Assembly (NCBI GenBank): GCA_966250325.1
Contig: CBINGY010000016.1
Coordinates: 14,254 to 78,253, forward strand
DNA length: 64,000 bases
Reading direction: 5' to 3'
DNA from: Jiulongibacter sp966250325
GTDB lineage: Bacteria > Bacteroidota > Bacteroidia > Cytophagales > Spirosomataceae
In this document: positions 26,657-35,518 of the stretch, piece after piece
How positions within the stretch are numbered: the stretch's first letter is position 1
Layout: every line of letters starts with the position of its first letter
The notes under the pieces: generated by a model
The model's database searches: none
What the model saw: the letters and a program-made list of their open reading frames with translations, nothing else
What the model was told of the DNA's origin: nothing
Translations under genes and position numbers: made by a program

Positions 26657-28866
26657 ATATACCTGAATACCTGAACCATATTTTCGCTGAGATTCAGCAG
26701 GTATTTTAGCTGCTCGGTAATAAGCCTTGCCTCCTGAAGCTTCTCTCTGGATTCAGCTGAGATTACAGACTGGCCTGCCTCAATTTCCTGCTGTCTGCTG
26801 TTTTCAAGTAATTTGTACCGGTTTTCAAGGTCCTCAATGGCCTCAGTTACGCGGTTATCTTCCATCAAATCCTGCTTCTGAATGAGAGATTCCATATTCT
26901 TAAGTGTAGCAGATATCATAATCTCGAAAGAGTGCGAAGCCGGTGTGGTGCGGTGTGTCTGAATAAAGGTAGCCATTGCGGCAGATGAATTGAGGAAAGT
27001 TTGAATCAAGACCACGATGGCCTGAATCTGCGACAGGTGCTCCCGTTGGGATTTCGGCTCCTCGGTAAGCCGTTGAAATGCGGCCATGAGATTACCGGTT
27101 TCAAGAAATGCCGTTTTTCGGGCAAGTCTGTAGGCCGTATCAGGTATTTCTTTAGAATGGTAGATTCTGTCGATCTCTCTTAAATACCCGATATTTGCTT
27201 CCAGGGCCTTTGTAATGGTTTCCTGGATATTCTTCCCCTCCCAGGAAGGCCAGAAAAAATACACGGCAATAAGGGAAATTAATGCTCCTAACAGAGTATC
27301 GATTACGCGTAACCCCACCATTTCCAGGGTATTGCCAGACATGATCGCATAGAGCATGAGCACTGCCACTGTGATGAATGTAGCTGCTATGCGATAGTTC
27401 TTTTGCAGAAAAGAAAAACCCGTAAACGTGGCTGGTATTGCTATGAGAGCATAAACCAGATTACTCTTGAAAACATAAACCACCAGCAAAGCAAACCCGG
27501 CACCCATAATTGTGCCTAACACTCTATGAAAACCCCGCTGCTTGGTAAGGCCATAGTTTGGCCGTAAAATCACCGAAATAGTTAGCAATACCCAGTATGC
27601 ATTCTGGTGATTTAATTGTATCGTAATTACTAATCCAACAAACATAGTGAAAGCCATACGTAAAGCATGCCTGAATGCCGTAGATTGCAGGCTCAGGTTT
27701 TCACGTAAAGTTTTCCAGCTGTAATCCTGTGAACTAATGAACTTCCGGCTATCCGGGCGTCTGATTCGTAGCTCTTTTCCCTCCAGCAAATCTGCAAAAA
27801 CCCGTTTGGCAGAGTCCATTTTTTCCCACTGCTTCCGTTTGTAATCCAGCAGATTGCGAAGAAGCAGAGCCCCTTCCCTGGCCTCCGGAAGTCCTGTAGA
27901 CTGTACATATAAAGCGATATCCCGCTCCACCAATTCTACAAAAACATCTAATTGATTCACTCCCATTAAAGGAAGGTCTGAATTCGACCGCAAGGCTTCG
28001 CCAAGTCCGTATAGCTGGACAATAGTGCTGGCCGAAAAATCGCGGATTCCGCGAGTAAATTCTGTTTTCTCTGAAAAGACTTCCGCAATTCGTTCAGACT
28101 GATGCCCAATGGCCAGAGCAAGCTCATAAACATCAAGCATTTCGAGAAAAATAAGCAGATACCGGTTTGTTCGATTTGACTGACCTTCCGACCTGCGTTT
28201 GTCAAAAAGTAATTCCCGTAACAATTCATGCCGGGCATTGATGTCTACCTGTAACTTACTGATCTTTATTTCAAGTACATGAGGTTCATCGGGTTTGTTC
28301 CAAAGTAATTCGTAGCGATACTTCAGAAAATCTGCGGTGAGTTCGGTACATTCTGCCAGTACCAGGGCAATGGACCTGTTCTGGAGCATCCAATGGGTGA
28401 TTCCTGCCAGAAGAAGATACCAGAGCCCGCCCAGAAAAATAAAGAAGAGCTGTTCATAAACTGCCAGATTAGTTTTCTGGAGTGCGAAACTCATTACCAG
28501 TGCCGCTTGCCCCGAAAACGAAAGCATGGCTCCCCGAAAACCAAAAACGGCTAACAAGGCTACCAGAAAGATGGCCGAAATAAAAAAAGTATAGAATACC
28601 CAGAGATGAATCTGACGGGTGAGATATCCCAAAAACACGAGAAGAATTGCCAGAATCAAGGCCGCCGACATTCCCCAGAAGCGATGCCTGTTACTGCCCT
28701 CTGTGTTCGGAATAAAGCAAAACAAACTGCCAAGGGCAAAGCAAAACCCCTGACCAAAAGCATTGTAATGAATCCCCAGAGTTATAGGAATAACCAGTGA
28801 AAGCGTCAATACCAGACCTTTCATGGTTTCAAAAGCAAAAATATAAGATCTTACTTTCCCCTTCAC
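26653..28866 (-). CDS. FUSC-family inner-membrane protein (YccS/YhfK-like)
   Basis: A 737-residue membrane protein with two hydrophobic blocks, about residues 10-160 and 400-535, each of roughly five to six segments, separated by a long cytoplasmic helical region and followed by a soluble helical tail. The second block contains RPNYGLTKQRGFHRVLGTIMGAG, here abbreviated to its key RPNYG and RVLGT parts, a signature of the fusaric-acid-resistance-like (FUSC) superfamily. Members include efflux-related proteins such as AaeB and the YccS group; the substrate here is unknown. It is transcribed alone, convergent with murE and divergent from the TIM-barrel gene. Confidence 0.83.
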   Translation of the reverse strand: MKGKVRSYIFAFETMKGLVLTLSLVIPITLGIHYNAFGQGFCFALGSLFCFIPNTEGSNRHRFWGMSAALILAILLVFLGYLTRQIHLWVFYTFFISAIFLVALLAVFGFRGAMLSFSGQAALVMSFALQKTNLAVYEQLFFIFLGGLWYLLLAGITHWMLQNRSIALVLAECTELTADFLKYRYELLWNKPDEPHVLEIKISKLQVDINARHELLRELLFDKRRSEGQSNRTNRYLLIFLEMLDVYELALAIGHQSERIAEVFSEKTEFTRGIRDFSASTIVQLYGLGEALRSNSDLPLMGVNQLDVFVELVERDIALYVQSTGLPEAREGALLLRNLLDYKRKQWEKMDSAKRVFADLLEGKELRIRRPDSRKFISSQDYSWKTLRENLSLQSTAFRHALRMAFTMFVGLVITIQLNHQNAYWVLLTISVILRPNYGLTKQRGFHRVLGTIMGAGFALLVVYVFKSNLVYALIAIPATFTGFSFLQKNYRIAATFITVAVLMLYAIMSGNTLEMVGLRVIDTLLGALISLIAVYFFWPSWEGKNIQETITKALEANIGYLREIDRIYHSKEIPDTAYRLARKTAFLETGNLMAAFQRLTEEPKSQREHLSQIQAIVVLIQTFLNSSAAMATFIQTHRTTPASHSFEIMISATLKNMESLIQKQDLMEDNRVTEAIEDLENRYKLLENSRQQEIEAGQSVISAESREKLQEARLITEQLKYLLNLSENMVQVFRYI

Positions 28867-28951
28867 GACTGTAAAGTTAGATCAAAATCCCCTTTCATTC
28901 TGACCAGACGCTTTTCTTCCGATTCTTTTTCCATATCCTGAGCAGATGGCT

Positions 28952-28959
28952 TATCTTAG
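28952..28959 (+). promoter_or_regulatory. Possible -7 box upstream of the sugar isomerase-like gene
   Basis: TATCTTAG matches the Bacteroidota TAnnTTTG box at seven of eight positions and lies 20 bases before the ATG at 28979. Its position inside the longer open frame from 28946 supports the downstream start. Confidence 0.3.
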
Positions 28960-28978
28960 CCAAAAAACCCTGTTTGTT

Positions 28979-29890
28979 ATGTTTCAGCTTGGATTTGTAT
29001 CGGCCATTCTTGCAGATTTTCCTTTCAATGAAGTAGTTGACTTCGCATCGGATTACGAATTTCAGTGTGTTGAGGTGATGTGCTGGCCTGGCAATAGCGG
29101 CGATAGTCGACGGTATGCCGGTGTAACGCATATCGATGTAGAGAATATGGACGTGAAAAACATCCAGTATTTTCTCAAAGAAAAGGGCATAAAAATCTCT
29201 GGATTGGGCTACTATCCAAATCCGCTGGATGCCGATAAAGAAAAGTCTGAGTTCTACATAGAGCACATAAAAAAGGTAATCAGGGCATGTAATACGCTGG
29301 GTGTGCCGGTAATGAACACCTTTATTGGCAGAAACCAGCACCTGAATATGGCAGATAACCTGGAACTGTTCAAAAAACTCTGGGCTCCGATCATCGAGGT
29401 AGCCAAACAGGAAGACGTCAAAATTGGTATTGAAAATTGCCCCATGTTTTTCACCAATGACGAGTGGCCGGGCGGGAAAAATCTGGCCATTAGTCCCTTC
29501 GTGTGGGACCGAATGTTTGAGATTTTCCCTACTCCGCTGTTGGGCCTGAATTACGACCCTTCGCACATGATTTTTCAGCACATGGATGAAATTAAACCCA
29601 TCTATGAATACAAAGACAGACTTCATCATATCCACATAAAAGATGTGAAGGTGTATAAAGAAAAGCTGGACCGTGTGGGAATTCTGGCGAATCCACTTGA
29701 GTATCATTCACCCAAGTTGCCCGGTCTGGGCGATGTAAACTGGCGTAAGTTTTTTGCAGCACTTACCGATGTGAGATATCGTGGCCCGGTGGTTATCGAA
29801 GTGGAAGACAAAGCCTACGAAGGAAGCATAGACGATGTGAAAGCCGCCATTCTGACCTCCAGAAATTACGTGAGACAATTTCTCCCCTGA
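28979..29890 (+). CDS. Sugar phosphate isomerase/epimerase-like TIM-barrel protein
   Basis: A 303-residue protein of the xylose isomerase-like TIM-barrel (AP endonuclease family 2) superfamily, which includes IolE and various sugar epimerases. The start at 28979 gives the usual N-terminus MFQLGFVSAILADFPF; a start at 28946 would add 11 residues not typical of the family. Metal-ligand candidates are Glu in KIGIENCP, Asp/His in NYDPSHMIFQ, His in HHIHIKD and Glu in PVVIEVEDK. The actual sugar is unknown. It ends two bases before the stop of the convergent MutS-like gene. It may serve pentose or uronate metabolism given the xylan genes elsewhere, but nothing local proves that. Confidence 0.85.
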   Translation: MFQLGFVSAILADFPFNEVVDFASDYEFQCVEVMCWPGNSGDSRRYAGVTHIDVENMDVKNIQYFLKEKGIKISGLGYYPNPLDADKEKSEFYIEHIKKVIRACNTLGVPVMNTFIGRNQHLNMADNLELFKKLWAPIIEVAKQEDVKIGIENCPMFFTNDEWPGGKNLAISPFVWDRMFEIFPTPLLGLNYDPSHMIFQHMDEIKPIYEYKDRLHHIHIKDVKVYKEKLDRVGILANPLEYHSPKLPGLGDVNWRKFFAALTDVRYRGPVVIEVEDKAYEGSIDDVKAAILTSRNYVRQFLP

Positions 29891-29892
29891 AA

Positions 29893-31683
29893 TTAAACAT
29901 CCAGGCCCACTTTTCTGAGTAACTCGCTGGCATTGAAACTTTGACAAACGCCTTCCTTGAGTTTATAATCAAAGGTAAGTTCTCCGTCACGGGAATCGTA
30001 TTCAAAAAAATAGGTCCTGATAGAGTCTGGAAATTCCTGAGCCAGATCGGTGGTACGTAAATCATGAGTGGCTACCATGGCGAAAGCATTTTCTTCGATC
30101 ACTTTTCTGAGAAAAGCAACTGATCCTTTGAGTTTGTCTTCCGAATTGGTACCTCTCAGCATTTCATCTACCAGCAGCAAAGCCTTGGGTCTGGTTTTCA
30201 TGGAATCAAGCAGTAGTTTGATTCGCTCAATTTCTGCCTTGAAGGTAGATGCATTCTCCTGAAGTGAATCTTTGATTCGCATGTAAGTAAACAGCTCAAT
30301 ACCCTCTGAAAGGACAAACTCACTGGCAAAGCACGGAGCCCCGGCATAAGCAAGTAAAACATTACAGCCCACTGTACGAAGTAAGGTACTTTTACCCGAC
30401 ATGTTGGACCCCGTAATAAGCGTTAACCGGTTTTTTTGTGTGAGTTCAAAATCATTACAGACAGAACCCTCAATAAGCGGGTGACCCAATCCCCTCGTTG
30501 AAAACTGAGGTCTGGCCGATGGTATAATTTCAGGGAAAATCCAATCTTCCTGATTAAAGGCAAAAGCTCCCAGACTATTTAGTGCTTCGAAATCTCCGAT
30601 AGTCTCAAAAACTACCTTGAAAAAAAACGGATGCTTGTCAATCCATTGGTTAAGCTTAATCAATTCTACCAGATCAAAGGGAGAGAGAATGTATAGGAAG
30701 AAGGCTGCAAACTGATTGTTCTTCATATCAATCCGCTTGGAAATCACCTGAAATTCCCGGATAGGATTCGCTTCACCGGCAGACGATTCGTTCCTTAAAG
30801 TTTGAGTAAGATTTTGAAGCAATTCTGATTTCCATTCTTTATCCAGAATAACCTGAACTGCAGATTCATACCGGGATAAATCACGACTATGGCCCTTTAA
30901 TTTTTCAAAATACGGCTCGGTATTTTTCCGGTTTTGACCAGCCAGCCAGAAATGAAATGCCGTAATGCCGAAAAGAGAAGCTATTCCGGATGTCAACCCA
31001 TAAAAATAAAAAACCGCAGCAAGAGCAGGTAAAACCAGCCACCGAATGTATCGGTAAGCTGAAATCAGGGATTTGAATTTCAGGGATGGCGGTATCTCCA
31101 GAGCCTGTAATAATTCTGTTTTGGTACCTGTTACATGATACAGCGTAGACTGAAATTCCAGAGACCATTCCCTGTTCGCTTTTAGTTCTTCTACGGCGGC
31201 TTGTCGGGATTCAATTTCAGGTAGCAAATGAGACCCCAATAAAAAATGGGTCAATCTTTTAAGCCCCGCCGCCGTACGGCATCTGTTAAGAAGTTTAAAC
31301 AGCGAAAAATCCCCAAAAACATCCAGATCTGTGCTGAACGGGTGTTTGTCATCGATAAATTCTGATCCGCCGTGGTAAGAGCTTTTCTTTGAAAGTATGA
31401 GATCAAGTTCATTTTTTATTACCTCTAGCTCAGTCTGTTTGAGGCTCATCTCAAACTCCAGTTTTTCATGATATTTAACCAGCCTGTAAAAGCTCAGAAG
31501 AATAATTACCCAGGCAATAACTGTAACGATTAGTGAAGTTTTCAGTAAAAAATAGAGCAAAATCGCTCCTAGAACGATAGCTCCCAGTCGTAAATTAGAG
31601 ACCTTGCTAAACCGGGACTTCAGTAACTTCTCCTGAATTTGAACTTCCTCGAGCAGTTGCAGATAGTAGCCTTCCTTTGTCAT
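29893..31683 (-). CDS. Membrane-anchored MutS-like ATPase
   Basis: A 596-residue protein whose C-terminal ~200 residues are a MutS-type ABC ATPase: Walker A GSNMSGKST at 425-433, Walker B LLLVDE at 503-508 followed by MLRGTNS, and the conserved VATHDL. There is no mismatch-recognition domain I, and no Smr domain as in MutS2. Instead, two pairs of hydrophobic segments appear at about 33-66 and 213-247, so the protein is probably inserted in the inner membrane. This group is common in Bacteroidota and usually annotated simply as MutS-related; its function is not known to me, and canonical mismatch repair is unlikely. It is divergent from recG (49-base gap). Confidence 0.83.
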   Translation of the reverse strand: MTKEGYYLQLLEEVQIQEKLLKSRFSKVSNLRLGAIVLGAILLYFLLKTSLIVTVIAWVIILLSFYRLVKYHEKLEFEMSLKQTELEVIKNELDLILSKKSSYHGGSEFIDDKHPFSTDLDVFGDFSLFKLLNRCRTAAGLKRLTHFLLGSHLLPEIESRQAAVEELKANREWSLEFQSTLYHVTGTKTELLQALEIPPSLKFKSLISAYRYIRWLVLPALAAVFYFYGLTSGIASLFGITAFHFWLAGQNRKNTEPYFEKLKGHSRDLSRYESAVQVILDKEWKSELLQNLTQTLRNESSAGEANPIREFQVISKRIDMKNNQFAAFFLYILSPFDLVELIKLNQWIDKHPFFFKVVFETIGDFEALNSLGAFAFNQEDWIFPEIIPSARPQFSTRGLGHPLIEGSVCNDFELTQKNRLTLITGSNMSGKSTLLRTVGCNVLLAYAGAPCFASEFVLSEGIELFTYMRIKDSLQENASTFKAEIERIKLLLDSMKTRPKALLLVDEMLRGTNSEDKLKGSVAFLRKVIEENAFAMVATHDLRTTDLAQEFPDSIRTYFFEYDSRDGELTFDYKLKEGVCQSFNASELLRKVGLDV

Positions 31684-31732
31684 ACCCTATATTTTGCGTG
31701 AAATTACCAAATAGCCTTTCTATTTTTGTCCA

Positions 31733-33826
31733 ATGTCCTCTCTTTTAAACAAAAGCATTGAATATCTGCGGGGTGGCGGCACTGCCCGTGCCGATCTTTT
31801 GAAAACCGAGCTGGGCATTTTCACTTACGCCGATCTGCTGCAGCATTATCCTTTCAGATACGAAGACCGGAGCTCCTTTCAGACGATACGCCAACTGAAT
31901 GAAGAAATGGAAGCCGCTCAGGTAAAGGGGAGACTCATGAATATTCAAAAAGTGGGTGCGGGCAGAAAACAGCGACTGGTGGCAGAGTTTACCGATAAAA
32001 CAGGAACTGTGGAGCTCATCTGGTTTCAGGGAATCTCCTGGATCGAAAAGAAAATCAAACCGGGAAACGATTATGTAATTTATGGAAAACCCACGCTCTT
32101 TGGCCACCGTTTTAATTTTACCCACCCCGAAATTGAACTCTTAACACCCGCCAATGACAAAACAGGAGGATTCAGACCTATTTATTCGTTGACGGAGAAG
32201 CTTCGTAAAAAATATGTAGACAGCCGGGTAATCGGACAAATGACCGCCTCGGCCCTACAGGAATTAAGAACGATCAATCTGGAAAACCTGCCCGATTCGC
32301 TTCTTCAGAAATTCAAACTCATTGGCAAAAATCAGGCTCTGCAGCTTATCCATCATCCGGGTAACTTTAATGAGGTAAGACATGCCAAACGGCGACTGAA
32401 ATTTGAAGAACTTTTTTACAATCAACTTTCGCTTATAAATCAGAAACTGGTCAATAAGAATTCCTACGCCGGCCATTTGTTTACCAAAACAGAGCTATTG
32501 ACCTATTTCTACGAAAATCACCTTCCCTTTGATCTTACCGACGCCCAGAAAAAGGTAATCCGGGAAATTTTCTTTGATTTCAAATCGGGAAAACAAATGA
32601 ACCGCCTTCTGCAGGGAGACGTGGGCTCGGGAAAAACCATCGTCAGTTTCATTTGTATGCTCATGGCCATTGACAGCGGGGCTCAGGCCTGTCTCATGGC
32701 CCCTACAGAAATTCTGGCGACTCAACACTTCAAAAATCTTCTGCGGTTTGCCGATTTGCTGGGGGTAAAAATCGACCTGCTTACCGGCTCCACAAAAAAG
32801 AAGGAGCGGGAAATCATTCATTCGGGCTTGCAGGACGGAAGCCTGAAAATTATTGTTGGCACCCATGCCTTACTGGAAGATGTAGTAAAATTCAGAAATC
32901 TCGGTTTGTGCGTTATTGACGAACAGCACCGGTTTGGTGTTGCACAGCGGGCCAAACTATGGAATAAAAACGAAAAGCTTCATCCGCATATCCTGGTGAT
33001 GACCGCCACTCCCATTCCCAGAACACTGGCTATGACCTTGTACGGTGATCTGGATGTTTCTGTAATAGATGAGCTTCCCAAAGGCCGTAAACCTATCAAA
33101 ACGGTTCATAGATATGACTCCAGGAGGCTGGAAGTGTTCCAGTTTCTTCGGGATGAAATTAGTAAGGGACGTCAGGTGTATATCGTGTATCCACTCATAG
33201 AAGAATCTGAGCAGATGGATTACAAAAACCTGATGGATGGCTACGAAAGCATTGCCCGGGCTTTCCCTGAACTTGCTTTGAGCATAGTACATGGTAAAAT
33301 GAAGCCTGCCGACAAGGAATATGAAATGCAGCGGTTTGTGAAAGGCGAAACCCAAATTATGGTAGCCACTACGGTAATTGAAGTAGGCGTAGATGTGCCC
33401 AATGCCAGCCTTATGATTATTGAAAACAGTGAGCGTTTTGGGCTGGCTCAGCTTCACCAGTTACGTGGCAGGGTTGGCCGGGGGGCAGAGCAGTCGTATT
33501 GCATTCTAATGACCGGGGTTAAACTGAGTAATGATTCCCGAAAACGTATTCAAACCATGGTAGAAACCAATGACGGGTTCAGAATATCTGAAGTAGATCT
33601 GGAGCTGAGAGGCCCGGGAGATCTTTCGGGAACTCAGCAAAGCGGTCTGGTTGACCTCAAAATAGCCAATCTGGCAACCGACGGCGAAATTCTTAAATAC
33701 GCCAGAGAATCTGCTCTTGAAATACTTGATCGGGATCCGGATCTGGTATTGGCTGAAAATAAAATGATTCGGCTTTATGTGCTGGAGAATTCCCAAAAAA
33801 CCCTAACCTGGAGTCGAATTAGTTAA
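31733..33826 (+). CDS. recG: ATP-dependent DNA helicase RecG
   Basis: Superfamily 2 helicase that remodels stalled forks and branched recombination intermediates. The 697-residue protein has the N-terminal wedge/OB domain (AQVKGRLMNIQKVGAGRKQ), Walker A GDVGSGKT near residue 295, the DEQH box (VIDEQHRFGV), TATPIPRTLAMTLYGDL, and the C-terminal helicase part with ENSERFGLAQLHQLRGRVGR. Length is normal. The TATTTTTG at 31721-31728 lies so close to the ATG that the message may be nearly leaderless. Identification is secure. Confidence 0.97.
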   Translation: MSSLLNKSIEYLRGGGTARADLLKTELGIFTYADLLQHYPFRYEDRSSFQTIRQLNEEMEAAQVKGRLMNIQKVGAGRKQRLVAEFTDKTGTVELIWFQGISWIEKKIKPGNDYVIYGKPTLFGHRFNFTHPEIELLTPANDKTGGFRPIYSLTEKLRKKYVDSRVIGQMTASALQELRTINLENLPDSLLQKFKLIGKNQALQLIHHPGNFNEVRHAKRRLKFEELFYNQLSLINQKLVNKNSYAGHLFTKTELLTYFYENHLPFDLTDAQKKVIREIFFDFKSGKQMNRLLQGDVGSGKTIVSFICMLMAIDSGAQACLMAPTEILATQHFKNLLRFADLLGVKIDLLTGSTKKKEREIIHSGLQDGSLKIIVGTHALLEDVVKFRNLGLCVIDEQHRFGVAQRAKLWNKNEKLHPHILVMTATPIPRTLAMTLYGDLDVSVIDELPKGRKPIKTVHRYDSRRLEVFQFLRDEISKGRQVYIVYPLIEESEQMDYKNLMDGYESIARAFPELALSIVHGKMKPADKEYEMQRFVKGETQIMVATTVIEVGVDVPNASLMIIENSERFGLAQLHQLRGRVGRGAEQSYCILMTGVKLSNDSRKRIQTMVETNDGFRISEVDLELRGPGDLSGTQQSGLVDLKIANLATDGEILKYARESALEILDRDPDLVLAENKMIRLYVLENSQKTLTWSRIS

Positions 33827-34258
33827 TTATATGGCCATCATTCAAAGGGGAATGATCCCTACAATAATTATTTTTTCACCGACAGAATTAATCCAGACCT
33901 CTCTTTCGACAGGAACATAAAAAATGTAATTCTTATCTTTGACCCCATCAGGATTAGTACCAGTTATCTGTCACACCTTTTAAGCTGCCCAAATGATGTT
34001 CAAAAAGAATCCACACTTTTACAAGAAAGACAAATGCTTTCAGACGAAGGGCCAGTCAAACACTTCCGGGACTTATGCATTTCCATGGAACACCGGAATA
34101 GAGACAAACTTGCACCATACCATTTCGAATAGGTCAAATCAGCTCCCGTTCTTTCCCCTGTTTATAAAGAATATTTCGAGGTCTGTCATTTTACAGAGCG
34201 AGGCGGAAAGACGTTTACTGAATCTCTGTCAAAACTGACTCAATACAACGAATTCTGA
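33827..34258 (+). pseudogene. Decayed sulfotransferase-like gene fragment
   Basis: The 480-base gap after recG holds no intact gene, but the frame directly following the recG stop reads as protein-like sequence with only one stop. It gives PDLSFDRNIKNVILIFDPIR then ISTSYLSHLL, continues to APYHFE, hits TAG at 34130-34132, and resumes in the same frame with VKSAPVLSPVYKEYFE to a TGA at 34256-34258. The VILI-x-DP-x-R-x-x-x-S-Y-x-x-H pattern resembles the 3'-phosphate-binding region of sulfotransferases (usually RDP, here FDP). There is no credible start codon and the usual N-terminal PAPS loop is missing, so this looks like a 5'-truncated and interrupted relic. Family assignment is tentative. 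Confidence 0.5.
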
Positions 34259-34306
34259 AAAAAAAGCATTTTAAACGTATTACAAACCACCACCACTAGA
34301 AGAGAG

Positions 34307-35419
34307 ATGTATCTTATTAAGAAAAGGTTAACATATGTGGGCTATATAATTTTGGCCAGTGCAATCCTTCTGGAAATTGTTCTCAGAATATACAACCCTA
34401 TACCGGTAAGAATCAAAGGAGATAAAATTGTTTTGCCTGCAAATCAGCATATGACTTTCCAAAATGAGTTTTCCTGTTTTGACAAGGTTATTCATCACTC
34501 AAAAAATGAATTGGGTTTCAGAGGGTCTTCCCTACCCCAACATCCCGAAGATTTCATCAAACTAATTACCGTAGGCGGCAGTACCACCGAATGCTTCTTT
34601 GTGTCTGATGACAAAGTATGGTCAAAGGTTCTGGAAGACAGCCTTCAGAAGTATCTGGGAAACGTTTGGGTGAATAATGCTGGTCTTAACGGCCACAGTA
34701 CCTTCGGGCACAAAATTCTGATGGAGGATATTGTTGCCCCGCTTAAACCTGATTACGTTCTGTTTCTCATTGGAGTTAACGACATAGACCGGTCAGATTT
34801 GGGAGATTTTGACAAGAAAAATCTAAAAGGTTTTCAAAATGCCTCAGCCAATAGCACGGCAAAAAATTTCCTGCTTTTTCTGGCCAATAATACAGAATTG
34901 GGTAACCTGCTATTTAACATTTCCAAAAGTTTAAAAGCCAGGAATCAGAAAATATTTATTGACAAAGTACTTCGTCTTAACCCATCGGATACACTTCATT
35001 TATCCGAAACGTACATGCAGCATCATTTACAGCAACAAAAGGAATATTTGCCTGCCTACAAAACACGGATTGCCCTTCTGGATAGCATTTCAAAAGCCAA
35101 TAACATCATACCTATTTTTATCACACAACCTTTGCTTTTCGGTGAAGGTATTGATCCTGTAACCGGCACCAATCTGGCCTTATACCATAGCTCAGAGGGT
35201 ATGAACGGACTGCTTTTCTGGAAAAAGCTGGAACTCTATAATGAAGAACTCAGAAATTATTGCCAGGAAAACGAAAGAATTTGTGTTGATCTGGCAAACC
35301 TTTTACCGAAAAGCTCAGAATACTTTTACGATGAAATGCATTTTTCAAATGCGGGTTCTATTAAAGTTGGGCAATTGCTGAATCAGGAACTGACTAACAA
35401 AATTTTGAACACAAAATAA
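34307..35419 (+). CDS. Membrane-anchored SGNH/GDSL hydrolase
   Basis: A 370-residue protein with an N-terminal membrane anchor (about 10-27) and an SGNH hydrolase domain outside the cytoplasm. The catalytic set is visible: Ser92 in VGGSTTECF, Gly in NNAGLNGHS near 125, Asn158 in GVND, and Asp342/His345 in YDEMHFSNAGS. Such enzymes add or remove acyl groups on glycans or lipids. It precedes the carbamoyltransferase, DUF5989 and SxtJ genes on the same strand, with a possible weak terminator between, and probably works on the same envelope molecule. The substrate is unknown. Confidence 0.85.
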   Translation: MYLIKKRLTYVGYIILASAILLEIVLRIYNPIPVRIKGDKIVLPANQHMTFQNEFSCFDKVIHHSKNELGFRGSSLPQHPEDFIKLITVGGSTTECFFVSDDKVWSKVLEDSLQKYLGNVWVNNAGLNGHSTFGHKILMEDIVAPLKPDYVLFLIGVNDIDRSDLGDFDKKNLKGFQNASANSTAKNFLLFLANNTELGNLLFNISKSLKARNQKIFIDKVLRLNPSDTLHLSETYMQHHLQQQKEYLPAYKTRIALLDSISKANNIIPIFITQPLLFGEGIDPVTGTNLALYHSSEGMNGLLFWKKLELYNEELRNYCQENERICVDLANLLPKSSEYFYDEMHFSNAGSIKVGQLLNQELTNKILNTK

Positions 35420-35438
35420 AAGAACACGGAATGAAATG

Positions 35439-35466
35439 ACCGAAAAATCGATTTTAGACGGTTTTT
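35439..35466 (+). terminator. Possible weak terminator after the SGNH gene
   Basis: ACCG (35439-35442) pairs with CGGT (35459-35462) around the perfect palindrome AAAATCGATTTT (35444-35455), followed by four T residues. The stem is short, so termination would be partial. Confidence 0.35.
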
Positions 35467-35518
35467 AAACTTTCATTCATCATCTTTGCAAGCATTAACA
35501 GTGAAACCCGAATATTCA

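Noticed and set aside
33993..34238. 81-residue plus-strand ORF in the gap after recG
   Set aside because: Its translation is low-complexity in character and unlike a folded protein, while another frame of the same DNA reads as a sulfotransferase-like relic. The open frame is a by-product of that.
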